Positions 26,656-35,892 are shown, counted from the stretch's first letter. The stretch: 64,000 nucleotides of DNA from Methylosinus sp. LW4 (GCF_000379125.1 NZ_KB900626.1:2056667-2120666), one strand, 5' to 3'. Program-made: numbers and translations. The notes: generated by a model from the sequence alone, not told the origin.

Positions 26656-26999
26656 GGCGTCGCCTCCACCGCCGCATCGTCACGCGCATTGGTCTGCGCG
26701 AGCACGGCGTCGAACCCCTCGAACTCGGGATGGCCGACATAGAGCGGCTTGTTCTTGCCGGCGTCCTTGTGCGAATCGCGGAACTGCTGCGACGTCGTCC
26801 AAGCGAGGAAGCTCGCCTTGGTCTCCCACATCGTATGCGAGGCGTAGAGCGTGTGATCCTCGCGCTCCGGCCCGCGCAGCAGATGGAAGGAAATGAATCC
26901 CTCCATCTCCTCGAGGCGCGTGCGGCGCGAGGCCCAAATCTGCTCGAACGCTTTTTCTTCGCCCTTGACCACTTTGAATCGATTCATCGCGATGAACAT
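26652..26999 (-). CDS. ABM-domain monooxygenase, likely heme-degrading (HmuQ/IsdG-like)
   Basis: A 115-residue dimeric alpha-beta barrel protein. The N-terminus MFIAMNRFKVVKGEEKAFEQ and the segments LEEMEGFISFHLLRGP and TLYASHTMWETKASFLAW closely follow the HmuQ/HmuD/IsdG-type heme monooxygenases of Bradyrhizobium and relatives, which open heme to release iron. ATG 26999 has a GGAG ribosome site; the frame upstream is not protein-like. Antibiotic-biosynthesis-type monooxygenase activity is the broader alternative. It is coupled to the DUF2325 gene and divergent from a small Cys-rich protein gene. Confidence 0.78.
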   Translation of the reverse strand: MFIAMNRFKVVKGEEKAFEQIWASRRTRLEEMEGFISFHLLRGPEREDHTLYASHTMWETKASFLAWTTSQQFRDSHKDAGKNKPLYVGHPEFEGFDAVLAQTNARDDAAVEATP

Positions 27000-27204
27000 G
27001 CCGAGCTCCGTTTCGTCGGCCGCGCGCCGGCGGCCGGAATTGGAGGCCATCGTCGCCCGGCGCCGCGTCGCGATCAAGCCCCGTCTCGGCCGAGGAGGCT
27101 GCAAGACTTCCAAAATCCTACTCTGCAAGCTTTCCAGCCGCAGCTCCACGATATCGCCAGAAACGCCGCCATCATCGGCGCGGCGAAAGCGAAAGGAGAA
27201 GGCC

Positions 27205-27435
27205 ATGTGCGATATTGAAAGCGAGCGCGGCAGGATCGACGCGCTGCTCGAGGCGGCGGCGCGCGCCGCGCCTGCAGGCGTGCGAGAGGACGAGCGCGCG
27301 CTCGCGCGATTTTGTCTCACCGCGCTCGGCGAGCATTACGCCACCGAATGCCCCGACGAATGCCTGCGGCGACGCTGCGACGATTTCGCAGCGCGAATCA
27401 TGCGCGGCGATGTGATCGCTCAGGAGAACGCCTGA
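27205..27435 (+). CDS. Small Cys-rich protein, unknown function
   Basis: A 76-residue soluble protein from ATG 27205, preceded by AAAGGAGAAG at a good distance. It has five cysteines, four of them late (ECPDECLRRRC near 48-58 and FCLTALG near 36), arranged so they could hold a metal or redox centre. No family recognised. It is divergent from the heme-monooxygenase-like gene and its last 16 bases overlap antisense the end of the cystathionine-synthase-like gene. Confidence 0.6.
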   Translation: MCDIESERGRIDALLEAAARAAPAGVREDERALARFCLTALGEHYATECPDECLRRRCDDFAARIMRGDVIAQENA

Positions 27436-28697
27436 GCGATATCGGCGACGAGATCCTCTGGATGCTCTATGCCGATCGACATGCGCACCAGCGCCGGCGT
27501 GATGCCGATCTCGCGTCGCGCCTCCTCCGCCAATCCAGAATGAACAGTGGTCGCCGGATGGCAAACGAGCGACTCCGTGCCGCCGAGGCTCACCGCCAAT
27601 TTGAAAATCTGCAGCCTGTTCAAAAAGGCGAAAGCTTCCCTTTCGCCGCCGTCCACATCGAAGGAGAAGGTGGAGCCCGCGGAGGTCGATTGACGCTGCA
27701 TCAGCGCGCGCGCCGGATGATCCGGCGGCAGCAGCGGCGGATAATGCACGCGCGCGACCTTCGGATGCGCGGAGAGATATTCGGCGACGATCGCCGCATT
27801 GCCGGCGGCGGCGCGTATGCGCAGCGACAATGTCTCGAGAGAGCGCGCCAGCATCCAGCAGGAATGCGGATCGAGTTGCGTGCCTATGGCGTTGCGCATC
27901 GTGCGGATCGGCGCCAGCGCCGCATGCGCGCCGATGACGGCGCCGCCGATGAGATCGCTGTGGCCGCCGACATATTTGGTCAGCGAATAGAGCGAGAGAT
28001 CGGCGCCATGCTCGAGCGGCGATTGGAACACGGGCCCGAGCAATGTGTTGTCGCAGCACAGAATCGGACGCCGTCCCTGACGCGCGCCGATCTCTTGCGC
28101 GATGCGCGCCACAATGGCGATATCGACGAGGCTGTTCATCGGATTGGACGGCGTCTCGACGAAGATCATGGCGACATTGCCCGACGCCATCGCGCGCTCG
28201 GCGGCGGCGCGCATGACGCTCTCGTCGAGCCCGTCGGCGAAACCGACGCTTTTTATATCGAATGGCGCGAGCGTGCGGCCGATCAGCACTTCGGTTCCGC
28301 CATAGAGCGGACGGCTGTGCAAGATCACGTCGCCCGGCTTCGCATAGGCGAGGATCGTCGTGACGATCGCCGACATGCCGGATGAGAAGACGAGCCCCGC
28401 CTCCGCATTCTCATGCACGGCGAGTCGGTCCTCGAGGATCTCGAGATTTGGATGATTGAAGCGCGAATAGACGAGCCCCGGCGCCTCGTTGCGCGCATGC
28501 GCGCCGCGGCCGGCGATATGGTCGAAATAATCGCGTCCATCCTCCGCCGTGCGGAATGCGAATGTCGATGTGAGAAACACCGGAGGCTTCACCGATCCTT
28601 CGGAGAGAGCGGGATCATAGCCATAGCCGAGCATCAGCGTCTCTGCGTGGAGACGATGATCGCCGATGCGGATCTTGTGATAGCGTTCGCTGCTCAT
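27420..28697 (-). CDS. Cystathionine gamma-synthase/methionine gamma-lyase family protein
   Basis: A 425-residue PLP enzyme of Cys/Met metabolism. The N-terminal GSVKPPVFLTSTFAF and YSRFNHPNLEILEDRLA, the cofactor block FVETPSNPMNSLVDI, and the PLP-lysine segment SLYSLTKYVGGHSDLIGG are all present. The family covers gamma-synthase, gamma-lyase and sulfhydrylase activities, which cannot be separated by eye. It is slightly longer than the usual 380-400 residues because of an N-terminal extension. Monocistronic. Confidence 0.9.
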   Translation of the reverse strand: MSSERYHKIRIGDHRLHAETLMLGYGYDPALSEGSVKPPVFLTSTFAFRTAEDGRDYFDHIAGRGAHARNEAPGLVYSRFNHPNLEILEDRLAVHENAEAGLVFSSGMSAIVTTILAYAKPGDVILHSRPLYGGTEVLIGRTLAPFDIKSVGFADGLDESVMRAAAERAMASGNVAMIFVETPSNPMNSLVDIAIVARIAQEIGARQGRRPILCCDNTLLGPVFQSPLEHGADLSLYSLTKYVGGHSDLIGGAVIGAHAALAPIRTMRNAIGTQLDPHSCWMLARSLETLSLRIRAAAGNAAIVAEYLSAHPKVARVHYPPLLPPDHPARALMQRQSTSAGSTFSFDVDGGEREAFAFLNRLQIFKLAVSLGGTESLVCHPATTVHSGLAEEARREIGITPALVRMSIGIEHPEDLVADIAQAFS

Positions 28698-28997
28698 GAT
28701 CTCTCTCCTGTCGTCGACTCGGCGCGGAAGATCGGTTGCGATTCCGTATATGAAATCCAGCGCGCGCGCATTCTTCGATCATCTCCACACAAATGAATAC
28801 GTAGCTTTTTTCGCTAAGGTCGCATGCACGTCACAGTCACAGAAAATCGATGAAATGTCACGTCGTTGCGGTTCACCGTCGTTGACCGAATCTCAACGAG
28901 CGACTTAGCATTTCAATAGCCGCATTACCCACGGCGAGCGGACAGCGACAGCGCGCGGCCCATGCGGTGACAAACTTTGTTGAAAAAGGATTCCTCG
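28698..28997. other. Divergent intergenic region, 300 bp, AT-richer
   Basis: This gap between the PLP lyase and the porin is visibly richer in A/T than its surroundings, as expected for the control region of a strongly expressed outer-membrane protein. A candidate porin promoter lies at 28882-28911. I see no RNA gene or reading frame of note. Confidence 0.5.
28882..28911 (+). promoter_or_regulatory. Candidate sigma70-type promoter of the porin gene
   Basis: TTGACC at 28882-28887 followed after 17-18 bases by TTAGCA/TAGCAT (28905-28911), about 90 bases before the porin ATG. The -35 element is near consensus, the -10 only fair. Confidence 0.35.
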
Positions 28998-30002
28998 ATG
29001 AAGAAGTTATTCTCAGCCACCGCGATTGCACTGGCTCTATCCGCTGGAGCGGCGCTGGCCGCGGACCTGCCCGCCGTCAAGGCTCCGCTGCCGCCTCCGC
29101 TGCCGCCGCCGCCCCTGTGGACCGGATTCTACGTCGGTCTGAACGCCGGCTATTCGTTCGGCGCGAGCAACAACATCGATGTCACGACCGCCCACATCTA
29201 CGACTCGCTCGGACCGAATGGCTTTCTCGCTCCGATCGTGATCGATCCTCGCGCCGGCGGCGCCGGCCTCGCTTTGAGCGGGACCGCCAACACGCAGCGC
29301 AACGGATTCATCGGAGGTGGCCAGGTCGGCTACAATTATCAATTCGGCAACAGCTTCCTGGTCGGTCTCGAAGCCGATTTGCAAGGAGCCGGCATCCGTA
29401 GCGATAGCAGCTTCGTCAGCGGCTCGTCGTGGAACGCCTTCAACATCGGACCCGGCATTCTCAGACTGGACCGCTCCGCCGCCGGCGCCACCACGGTGAC
29501 GACGCGCACGGATTGGCTCGGCACTGTGCGCGGCCGTTTGGGCTACATCTGGGGACCGTCTTTCCTGATCTACGCCACCGGCGGTCTCGCCTATGGCGGA
29601 ACGCAGGCGGCGACGCATCAGTCCTTCTATTTGAACAACACGCTGTCCGTTCTCCCTCCGCTCCTTTCGGTCAGCGTTCCCTACGGCTCGATCGGCGGTT
29701 TCTCGCGCTACGATCAATCGCGCATCGGCTGGACGGTCGGCGGCGGCATCGAGTGGCTGTTCGCTCCGAACCTGAGCTTCAAGGCCGAATATCTCTACTA
29801 CGATCTCGGCACGGCGCGTTACCTCAACAGCCCGATTGCAGCGACCGGCCCGTCGGTCAGCTTCCTCGGCATCACCTCGCCGCTGCTCACCTCGATCAAC
29901 CAGGGCATCACGCGCGTGAAATTCGACGGACACATCGCGCGCGTCGGCATCAACTATCACTTCATCTCGGCGCCGCCGGTTCCGGTCGTCGCCAGATACT
30001 GA
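28998..30002 (+). CDS. Outer-membrane beta-barrel porin, Omp25/31-like
   Basis: A 334-residue protein. The signal peptide MKKLFSATAIALALSAGAAL ends at AAA-like residues before ADLPAVK; a Pro-rich linker (LPPPLPPPPLW) leads to TGFYVGLNAGYSFG, the opening strand of the alphaproteobacterial surface-antigen barrels. Repeated patterns of alternating aromatic residues continue to the C-terminal HIARVGINYHF. ATG 28998 is preceded by AAAAAGGA. Probably an abundant structural or small-solute porin. A strong terminator follows. Confidence 0.88.
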   Translation: MKKLFSATAIALALSAGAALAADLPAVKAPLPPPLPPPPLWTGFYVGLNAGYSFGASNNIDVTTAHIYDSLGPNGFLAPIVIDPRAGGAGLALSGTANTQRNGFIGGGQVGYNYQFGNSFLVGLEADLQGAGIRSDSSFVSGSSWNAFNIGPGILRLDRSAAGATTVTTRTDWLGTVRGRLGYIWGPSFLIYATGGLAYGGTQAATHQSFYLNNTLSVLPPLLSVSVPYGSIGGFSRYDQSRIGWTVGGGIEWLFAPNLSFKAEYLYYDLGTARYLNSPIAATGPSVSFLGITSPLLTSINQGITRVKFDGHIARVGINYHFISAPPVPVVARY

Positions 30003-30030
30003 TCCGATCTTCTCTCTTCGAGATCGCGAC

Positions 30031-30062
30031 AGCCCGGCCTCATGGCCGGGCTTTTCGTTTTT
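30031..30062 (+). terminator. Rho-independent terminator after the porin gene
   Basis: Nine-base-pair stem AGCCCGGCC (30031-30039) / GGCCGGGCT (30044-30052) with a four-base loop, followed by TTTCGTTTTT. It lies 28 bases after the porin stop. Confidence 0.9.
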
Positions 30063-30127
30063 CAGCGTGGATATTTCGGAGCGGTTCGCGCTAGAAGACG
30101 AGCGACGCAACGAAAGCTCCGCCGCAA

Positions 30128-31039
30128 ATGATCTCCGCCGCTCCCGCCTGGGCCTGGGCCGCATTCACTCTCACCGCCGCGGGCGGACAGACTTTGCGCA
30201 ACGCTCTGCAGCGCGATCTCACCGACAAGCTCGGCGCCGCATGCGCGACCTTCGTGCGCTTTCTCTTCGGCTGTCCTTTCGCCTTTCTCATTCTCGCCGG
30301 CGCCTGCGCCATCGCCGATGTTCCGCCGCCGGCGCCACGAGCGCATGCCGTGCTCGTCATCGCAGCGGCGGCCGCGCTGCAGATCGCGGCGACGGCGTTG
30401 ATGCTCGTCTCGATGAAGGAGCGCTCCTTCGTCATTGTGACGGCGCTGCTGAAGACGGAAGCGGCGCAGCTCGTCGTCTTCGGAATGCTGTTTCTCGGCG
30501 AGACGGCGACCCCATCGCTCGCGCTCGGCGCGCTCGGCGCGACATTAGGCGTGCTCGCTCTGTCGCTGCCCGATCCTGCGGCGGCGTTGCGCGGCGCGAC
30601 CTGGCGGCCAATTCTCTACGGACTCGCCTCGGCGGCGCTGTTCGGCGGCTCGACGGTTCTCTATCGCGAGGGCGTGCTGGCGCTCGGCGGCCCGTCCATC
30701 ATGGTCGCGGCCGCGACCGAGCTGGTTCTCGGGCTCGTCTTGCAAACGGCGCTGATCTTGCTCTATCTGGGCGTCTTCGACCGCGGGGGCCTTTTCGCCA
30801 TCGTCGCCCAGTGGCGGGAATCGCTGTCGGCGGGACTGCTCGGCGCTTTTGCGACGCTGTTCTGGTTCCTGGCTTTCGCTCTCGAGACCGCGCCGCGGGT
30901 GCGCACGCTGGCGCTGATCGAAGTCTTGTTCGCGCAATTGGTCACGCGCCGCATGTTCGCGCAGAGGACCGGAGCGCGGGAATGGCTCGGCCTGGCGATG
31001 CTGATCGCCGGAGTCGCGGCCGTGTTGAACGGCGGATAG
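30128..31039 (+). CDS. EamA/DMT-family transporter
   Basis: A 303-residue inner-membrane protein with about ten hydrophobic segments arranged as two EamA repeats (first around 8-145, second around 160-302, ending LGLAMLIAGVAAVL). Such proteins export metabolites; substrate unknown. ATG 30128 follows closely on the porin terminator region, so it should have its own promoter or rely on read-through. Confidence 0.85.
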   Translation: MISAAPAWAWAAFTLTAAGGQTLRNALQRDLTDKLGAACATFVRFLFGCPFAFLILAGACAIADVPPPAPRAHAVLVIAAAAALQIAATALMLVSMKERSFVIVTALLKTEAAQLVVFGMLFLGETATPSLALGALGATLGVLALSLPDPAAALRGATWRPILYGLASAALFGGSTVLYREGVLALGGPSIMVAAATELVLGLVLQTALILLYLGVFDRGGLFAIVAQWRESLSAGLLGAFATLFWFLAFALETAPRVRTLALIEVLFAQLVTRRMFAQRTGAREWLGLAMLIAGVAAVLNGG

Positions 31040-31082
31040 CGGCCGATTCGGCCCGCATCCCCTTAGAATTGCGAGATCAGAC

Positions 31083-31787
31083 ATGGCGTCCCAGATCGAC
31101 GGCCCCCGAATTCAGCCCAAGGCCGGCAAGGCCAAGCAGCTCGTCGTCTTCCTCCACGGCTATGGCGCGGACGGCAATGATCTCATCGAGATCGGCCGGC
31201 AATGGCGGTCCTTCCTGCCGGACGCCGCCTTCGTCTCCCCCCATGCGCCGGAGCGTTGCGCGCTCTCGCCCAATGGGCGGCAATGGTTTCCGCTGACCAT
31301 GCGCGATCCTGGCGAGCGCTGGCGCGGCGTGGTGGCGACGCGGCCGCTGCTGGAGAGCTTCCTCGCCGAGGAGCTGGCCAAGAACGAGCTGGACGAGAGC
31401 AAGCTCGCTCTGGTCGGCTTCAGCCAGGGGACGATGCTGGCGCTGCATGTGGGCCTGCGGCTGCGCCGGGCCCCGGCCGCCATTCTCGGCTATTCGGGCG
31501 TGCTGGTGGCGGGCGGCGAGCCGCCGGATATCCCCCCGCAATTCGGAGCCAAGCCGCCGGCGGTGCTGCTCGTCCATGGCGAGGAGGATTCGATGATCCC
31601 GGCCGATGCGCTGCTGCTCTCGGCCAACGCGCTGGCCAAGGCGGAGGTTCCGACGCAATGGCATCTGTCCGCCGGGCTCGACCATGGCATAGACAATGCC
31701 GGTCTGTTGCATGGCGGCCTGTTTTTGGCCAGGAGCTTCGGCCTGCCGGTCGAGTTCGGCCGTCGAGGCGGCGGCGCCCCGCGCTGA
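31083..31787 (+). CDS. Phospholipase/carboxylesterase family hydrolase
   Basis: A 234-residue alpha/beta hydrolase. The oxyanion region reads VVFLHGYGADGNDL, the nucleophile elbow GFSQGTM carries the catalytic Ser, the Asp is in HGEEDSMIP, and the His in GLDHGIDNAG. It resembles the small cytoplasmic carboxylesterases (YpfH/EstB type). It follows the EamA gene by 43 bases and may share its transcript. Confidence 0.9.
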   Translation: MASQIDGPRIQPKAGKAKQLVVFLHGYGADGNDLIEIGRQWRSFLPDAAFVSPHAPERCALSPNGRQWFPLTMRDPGERWRGVVATRPLLESFLAEELAKNELDESKLALVGFSQGTMLALHVGLRLRRAPAAILGYSGVLVAGGEPPDIPPQFGAKPPAVLLVHGEEDSMIPADALLLSANALAKAEVPTQWHLSAGLDHGIDNAGLLHGGLFLARSFGLPVEFGRRGGGAPR

Positions 31788-31794
31788 GCCTTTC

Positions 31795-32550
31795 TCAGAG
31801 CGCCGGGGCGTCGCGTCCGGCGCCGGCGCCCACCGGGGCCAGCACCTCGTCCAGCGGCGGCAGGGCGCGGCGCACGGCGCGGCGCAGGCCCGCCGGGCGA
31901 TAGAGCTGCTTGGTCGCCTCAACGATATGAACCCCGCCGCCGGGCAGCGAGAAGCGCCCGGCGATTCGCTCGAAGGCGGGAGCCGAGCGCAGCAGCGAGG
32001 CGCGGGCGAAGGGCGGCACATAGAGCGCCTCGCCCCAGAAGACCGGCAGCAGCAGCGTCTCCTGCAAAAGGCTCTGCAGCTGGCCGCGCGAATAGGGATG
32101 GCCATGGCCGAAGGGCGTCGTATCCACCCGCGCCCACAGGCCCGAGCGGCTGGGCACGACGACGATCACCCGGCCGCCCGGCGCGAGAATGCGCCAAATC
32201 TCCTCCAATATGTCGCGCGGCGATTCGCCGACCTCGAGCGCATGGACGACGAGAACGCGGTCGATGCTGGCGTCCGGCAGCGGCATCATCGTCGTCTCGA
32301 CCAGCGCCGAGGCCGAGCGTCCGCCATTGGGCCAATGGACGACGCCCTGGGCGGCCGGCATGAAGGCGAGCACGCGCTGCGCCCGCTCCTGAAAATCGAC
32401 GAGATAGGGCGTGGCGTAGCCGACGCCGAGCACGCGCAGCCCGGAGTGATCCTCCCAGCGGGTCCGCGCCATGCGCCCGAGGAGGCGCAACGCCACCTGA
32501 CCGAGCGGCGAGGCGTAAAAATTCCGCAAGTCGACGACGTCGAGCGACAT
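31795..32550 (-). CDS. Class I SAM-dependent methyltransferase
   Basis: A 251-residue protein starting MSLDVVDLRNFYASPLGQVA, a conserved opening for this alphaproteobacterial group. The SAM motif is degenerate (LRVLGVGYATPYL), followed by LPDASIDRVLVVHALE and RILAPGGRVIVVVP. ATG 32550 is chosen over an upstream start because of this N-terminus. Substrate unknown. It is divergent from gloB, with which it is commonly neighbouring. Confidence 0.85.
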   Translation of the reverse strand: MSLDVVDLRNFYASPLGQVALRLLGRMARTRWEDHSGLRVLGVGYATPYLVDFQERAQRVLAFMPAAQGVVHWPNGGRSASALVETTMMPLPDASIDRVLVVHALEVGESPRDILEEIWRILAPGGRVIVVVPSRSGLWARVDTTPFGHGHPYSRGQLQSLLQETLLLPVFWGEALYVPPFARASLLRSAPAFERIAGRFSLPGGGVHIVEATKQLYRPAGLRRAVRRALPPLDEVLAPVGAGAGRDAPAL

Positions 32551-32650
32551 ATCTGCTATTTCGCATTTATCCAAGGCGCGACGCAAGCGCGAGAAACGGT
32601 CGCGGCCGCGTCGCCCCGCCGATCCTATGCGTTTCGACAGGAGCAGCGCA

Positions 32651-33424
32651 ATGAGCGTCGAGGTCGTTCAATTCATTTGCCTCGCCGATAATTTCGGCCT
32701 GCTGCTGCGGGACGAGGCGACCGGCGCCGTCGCCTCCATCGATGCGCCCGACGCGCGCGCCATAGCGGCGGAATTGTCGCGGCGCGGCTGGACGCTCACC
32801 GACATTCTCATCACCCATCACCACGCCGACCATATTCAGGGCGTGGCGGGGCTGAAGGCGCTGTTTCCAAAGGCTCGCGCCGTCGGCCCGCGCAAGGATC
32901 GCGCCCGCATCCCCGGCCTCGATCTCGAGGTCGGCGAAGGAGATTTGGTGACGGTCGGCGCGGCGACGGCGCGGGTGATAGAGGCGCCGGGCCATACGAC
33001 TGGACATATTCTCTATCATTTCGAGGCGGAGGAGATTCTCTTCGTCGGCGACGTGCTGTTCTCCTTGGGCTGCGGCCGCGTCTTCGAGACGCCGATGGAC
33101 GTCATGCACGCCTCACTGGAGAAGATCGCCGAATTGCCGCCGGAGACGCGCGTCTATTGCGGCCATGAATATACGCAGGCCAATGCGCGATTCGCGCGCA
33201 GCGTCGATCCCGACAATCTCCTGCTCGCCGAGCGCGCTCGCGAGGTCGACGCGCTGCGCGCCGCCGGCGAGGCCACGCTGCCGACGACCATCGCTCTCGA
33301 GCTCGCCACAAATCCCTTCCTGCGCGCCGAGGACCCGGATCTGCGGCGCGCGATCGGCATGGAGACCGCCGATTCGGTCCAGGTCTTCACGCAGATCCGC
33401 GAAAGGAAGAACGTCTTCCGATGA
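32651..33424 (+). CDS. gloB: Hydroxyacylglutathione hydrolase GloB
   Basis: A 257-residue metallo-beta-lactamase-fold enzyme that cleaves S-lactoylglutathione to lactate in methylglyoxal detoxification. The dinuclear metal motif THHHADH lies near residue 57; further ligands are in APGHTTGHI, VGDVLFSLGCGR and YCGHEYTQANARFA. The usual C-terminal NPFLRAEDP is present. ATG 32651 follows AGGAG. Its last codon overlaps the next gene (ATGA). Confidence 0.95.
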   Translation: MSVEVVQFICLADNFGLLLRDEATGAVASIDAPDARAIAAELSRRGWTLTDILITHHHADHIQGVAGLKALFPKARAVGPRKDRARIPGLDLEVGEGDLVTVGAATARVIEAPGHTTGHILYHFEAEEILFVGDVLFSLGCGRVFETPMDVMHASLEKIAELPPETRVYCGHEYTQANARFARSVDPDNLLLAERAREVDALRAAGEATLPTTIALELATNPFLRAEDPDLRRAIGMETADSVQVFTQIRERKNVFR

Positions 33425-33879
33425 CGATGGACACGAGCCTTTCGGCCGCCGATATCGCGCGGCTGCTCTCCCTCGCGCCGCATCCCGAAGGCGGCTTCTA
33501 TCGCGAGACCTTTCGCGATTCCCGCGCGGTCGCGGACGGCCGCGCCGCCTCCACGGCGATCTATTATCTGCTCGGCGCCGGCGAGGTCTCCGCCTGGCAT
33601 CGCGTCGACGCCGCCGAGATTTGGCATTATTACGCCGGCGCGCCGCTCGCCCTCGACATTTCCGCGAATGGCGCGACGAGCGCGCGGCATATTCTCGGCG
33701 CGCGCGTGAGCGATGGCGAGCAGCCGCAGATCGTCGTGCCGGCGGATCATTGGCAGAGCGCGCGCAGCCTCGGCGCCTGGACGCTTGTCGGCTGCACGGT
33801 CGCGCCGGGCTTCGAGTTCTCCCGCTTCGAGCTGGCCTCCGCGGATTTTTCTCCATCGCGCGAAGACAGCGCGGAATAG
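33421..33879 (+). CDS. DUF985 cupin protein
   Basis: A 152-residue cupin of the DUF985 family: HPEGGFYRETFR near the N-terminus, AIYYLLGAGEVSAWHRVDAA and EIWHYYAGAPL forming the cupin core, and VVPADHWQSARSLG. Function unknown for the family. It is translationally coupled to gloB by a four-base overlap, a frequent arrangement in this group. Confidence 0.9.
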   Translation: MTMDTSLSAADIARLLSLAPHPEGGFYRETFRDSRAVADGRAASTAIYYLLGAGEVSAWHRVDAAEIWHYYAGAPLALDISANGATSARHILGARVSDGEQPQIVVPADHWQSARSLGAWTLVGCTVAPGFEFSRFELASADFSPSREDSAE

Positions 33880-34051
33880 GCCGAATCGCCCCGATTTCGG
33901 ACCATGAATGATCGAAAACGGGCGATACGGGCGCGCGGGCCTTCGCCGCCCGTCGCACGCCCGCGGCGCGGCGGCGGAGCGCTAAACGACCCGTTTACTT
34001 TTGGCCCCCAATACTTCGCCGCATCCGTATTCGTTCGATCAGGCCCAACCG

Positions 34052-35848
34052 ATGCAATTGCGCCATCTCGCCGATAAGGCGGTTTCCACGGGATTGCAGG
34101 AGCCGGCCTCCTCCCCCGCAGCAGCGCCGATCCAGACGACGGAGCCGCGCCAGCCCGCGGGGCCGGATGCGCTCGACATTTTCGCCTCGATCGGCATGCT
34201 CGCCTATGAGTGGGACATTGTGACCGATCGGCTCGGCTGGGGCGACAATCTCGCCGAAGTGCTGCCGGGCTTCGCCGATGTCGATCTCTCGAGCGGGCGC
34301 GCCTATGGCGAGCGGCTCGGCGCGCAGAGCGCGACCTCGCGCTTCGACGCCATCGTCACCGCCACCGGCAGCGACGACGGCAATGGCGTGCTCTTCAACG
34401 CCATCTATGCGCTGGCGCCGCCGCGCGAAACCGGCGGCGGCCCGCTGGTGTGGATCGAGGATTGCGGCAAATGGTTCGCCGGCCGCGACGGCCGCCCATG
34501 CCGCGCCCATGGCGTCGTGCGCGTCATCACCGAGCGCCACGAGATGGAGCGCCGGATGACCCGCAGCGCGCAATTCGACGCACTCACCGGCGCGATGAGC
34601 CGCGCGCTTCTGGCGGAACATTCGCTGCGCCTGCTCGGACAGCCCGAGAAGACGCGCAAGCCTTTCGCCATTCTGCTCGTCGCGCTGGAGAATCTCTTCG
34701 CGCTCAATCGCACCTACGGCTATGACGCCGGCGACGAGATCATCGTCGGCCTCGCCTCGCGGCTGCGGAGCAATGTGCGCGTCAATGATCTCGTCGCGCG
34801 CTACGCCGGCAATAAATTCGCCGTGCTGCTGGAGAATTGCGACGTCGAGCAGGCCAAATCGACGGGCCAGCGGCTCATCGAGGTGATCGCCCAAACGCCT
34901 TTCACGACCGAGATCGGCTCCATCTCCGTGTCGGCGCGCATCGGCGCCGTCGTCGCGCCGCGCGACGGGAGATCGCCGGCCGTGCTGTTCCAGCACGCCG
35001 AGGAGGCGCTGGACGCGGCACGTCAGCGCAATGCGCAGAGGCTCGTCTGCTACGCCACCTCGCTGGCCCGCGACAATGGGCGGCTGCATGCGCTGCAGAT
35101 TTCCGACAGCGTCGTTTCCGCCCTCAACGAGCGCCGCGTCGAGCTGGCCTTTCAGCCCATCGTGCAAGCGCAGACCGGCCAAACGGCCTTTTACGAGGCG
35201 CTTTTGCGCGTGCGGCTGGCCGATGGCTCCATCGTCGTGCCCGGCGACATTCTGCCCATCGCCGAGAAGTCGGGCCTGGTGCGCCTTCTGGATCAGCGCG
35301 TTCTGGAGCTGGCGCTCGCGCAGCTGCGCGCCGATCCGTCGCTGCGCATCTCGGTCAACGCCTCCGTCGCCACGCTCCACGATCCCGAATGGCCGGAGTG
35401 GCTCGCCAACGCCACGCGCGTCTATGCGGGAGTCGCCGATCGCCTCACCATAGAGATCACCGAGACGACGCTGATCGACGATTTCGACAAGACGCGGCAG
35501 CTCATCACCGACTGCAAGCGCCAGGGCATAAAATTCGCCATGGATGATTTCGGCGCCGGACACACATCCTTCCGCAATCTGCGCCTGCTCGACTTCGACT
35601 TCGTCAAGATCGACGGCGTCTTCGTCCAGAACATCATCAAATCGCAGGATGATCGCTTCTTCGTGCGCACGCTCACCGATCTCGCGCGGCATCTCGGCTT
35701 GAAGATCGTCGCGGAATGGGTGGAGGACGAGGAGACGGCGCAGCTGCTGCAAGGCTGGGGCGTCGATTATTTCCAGGGCTCGCTATACGGCTCGGCGGTG
35801 ATGGTCGCGGCGCCGGGCGAGTCGCAGCCTCTCGCGCGGCTCGCCTGA
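34052..35848 (+). CDS. GGDEF-EAL protein, degenerate GGDEF and intact-looking EAL
   Basis: A 598-residue cyclic-di-GMP protein. A PAS-like region (about 35-165) precedes a GGDEF domain starting DALTGAMSRALL; its active loop reads YAGNKF in place of GGDEF, so cyclase activity is unlikely. The EAL domain (about 350-590) keeps YEALLRV, the metal-site EITET, DDFGAGHTS, FVKIDG and AEWVEDEE, so phosphodiesterase activity is plausible. No membrane segments, so cytoplasmic. ATG 34052 is the first ATG in the frame, but no clear ribosome site precedes it; TTG 34001 is an alternative. Confidence 0.88.
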   Translation: MQLRHLADKAVSTGLQEPASSPAAAPIQTTEPRQPAGPDALDIFASIGMLAYEWDIVTDRLGWGDNLAEVLPGFADVDLSSGRAYGERLGAQSATSRFDAIVTATGSDDGNGVLFNAIYALAPPRETGGGPLVWIEDCGKWFAGRDGRPCRAHGVVRVITERHEMERRMTRSAQFDALTGAMSRALLAEHSLRLLGQPEKTRKPFAILLVALENLFALNRTYGYDAGDEIIVGLASRLRSNVRVNDLVARYAGNKFAVLLENCDVEQAKSTGQRLIEVIAQTPFTTEIGSISVSARIGAVVAPRDGRSPAVLFQHAEEALDAARQRNAQRLVCYATSLARDNGRLHALQISDSVVSALNERRVELAFQPIVQAQTGQTAFYEALLRVRLADGSIVVPGDILPIAEKSGLVRLLDQRVLELALAQLRADPSLRISVNASVATLHDPEWPEWLANATRVYAGVADRLTIEITETTLIDDFDKTRQLITDCKRQGIKFAMDDFGAGHTSFRNLRLLDFDFVKIDGVFVQNIIKSQDDRFFVRTLTDLARHLGLKIVAEWVEDEETAQLLQGWGVDYFQGSLYGSAVMVAAPGESQPLARLA

Positions 35849-35892
35849 AGCCGCGCGCCTCTCGCGGCGCGCGTCGACGAGAGACGGCGCGC

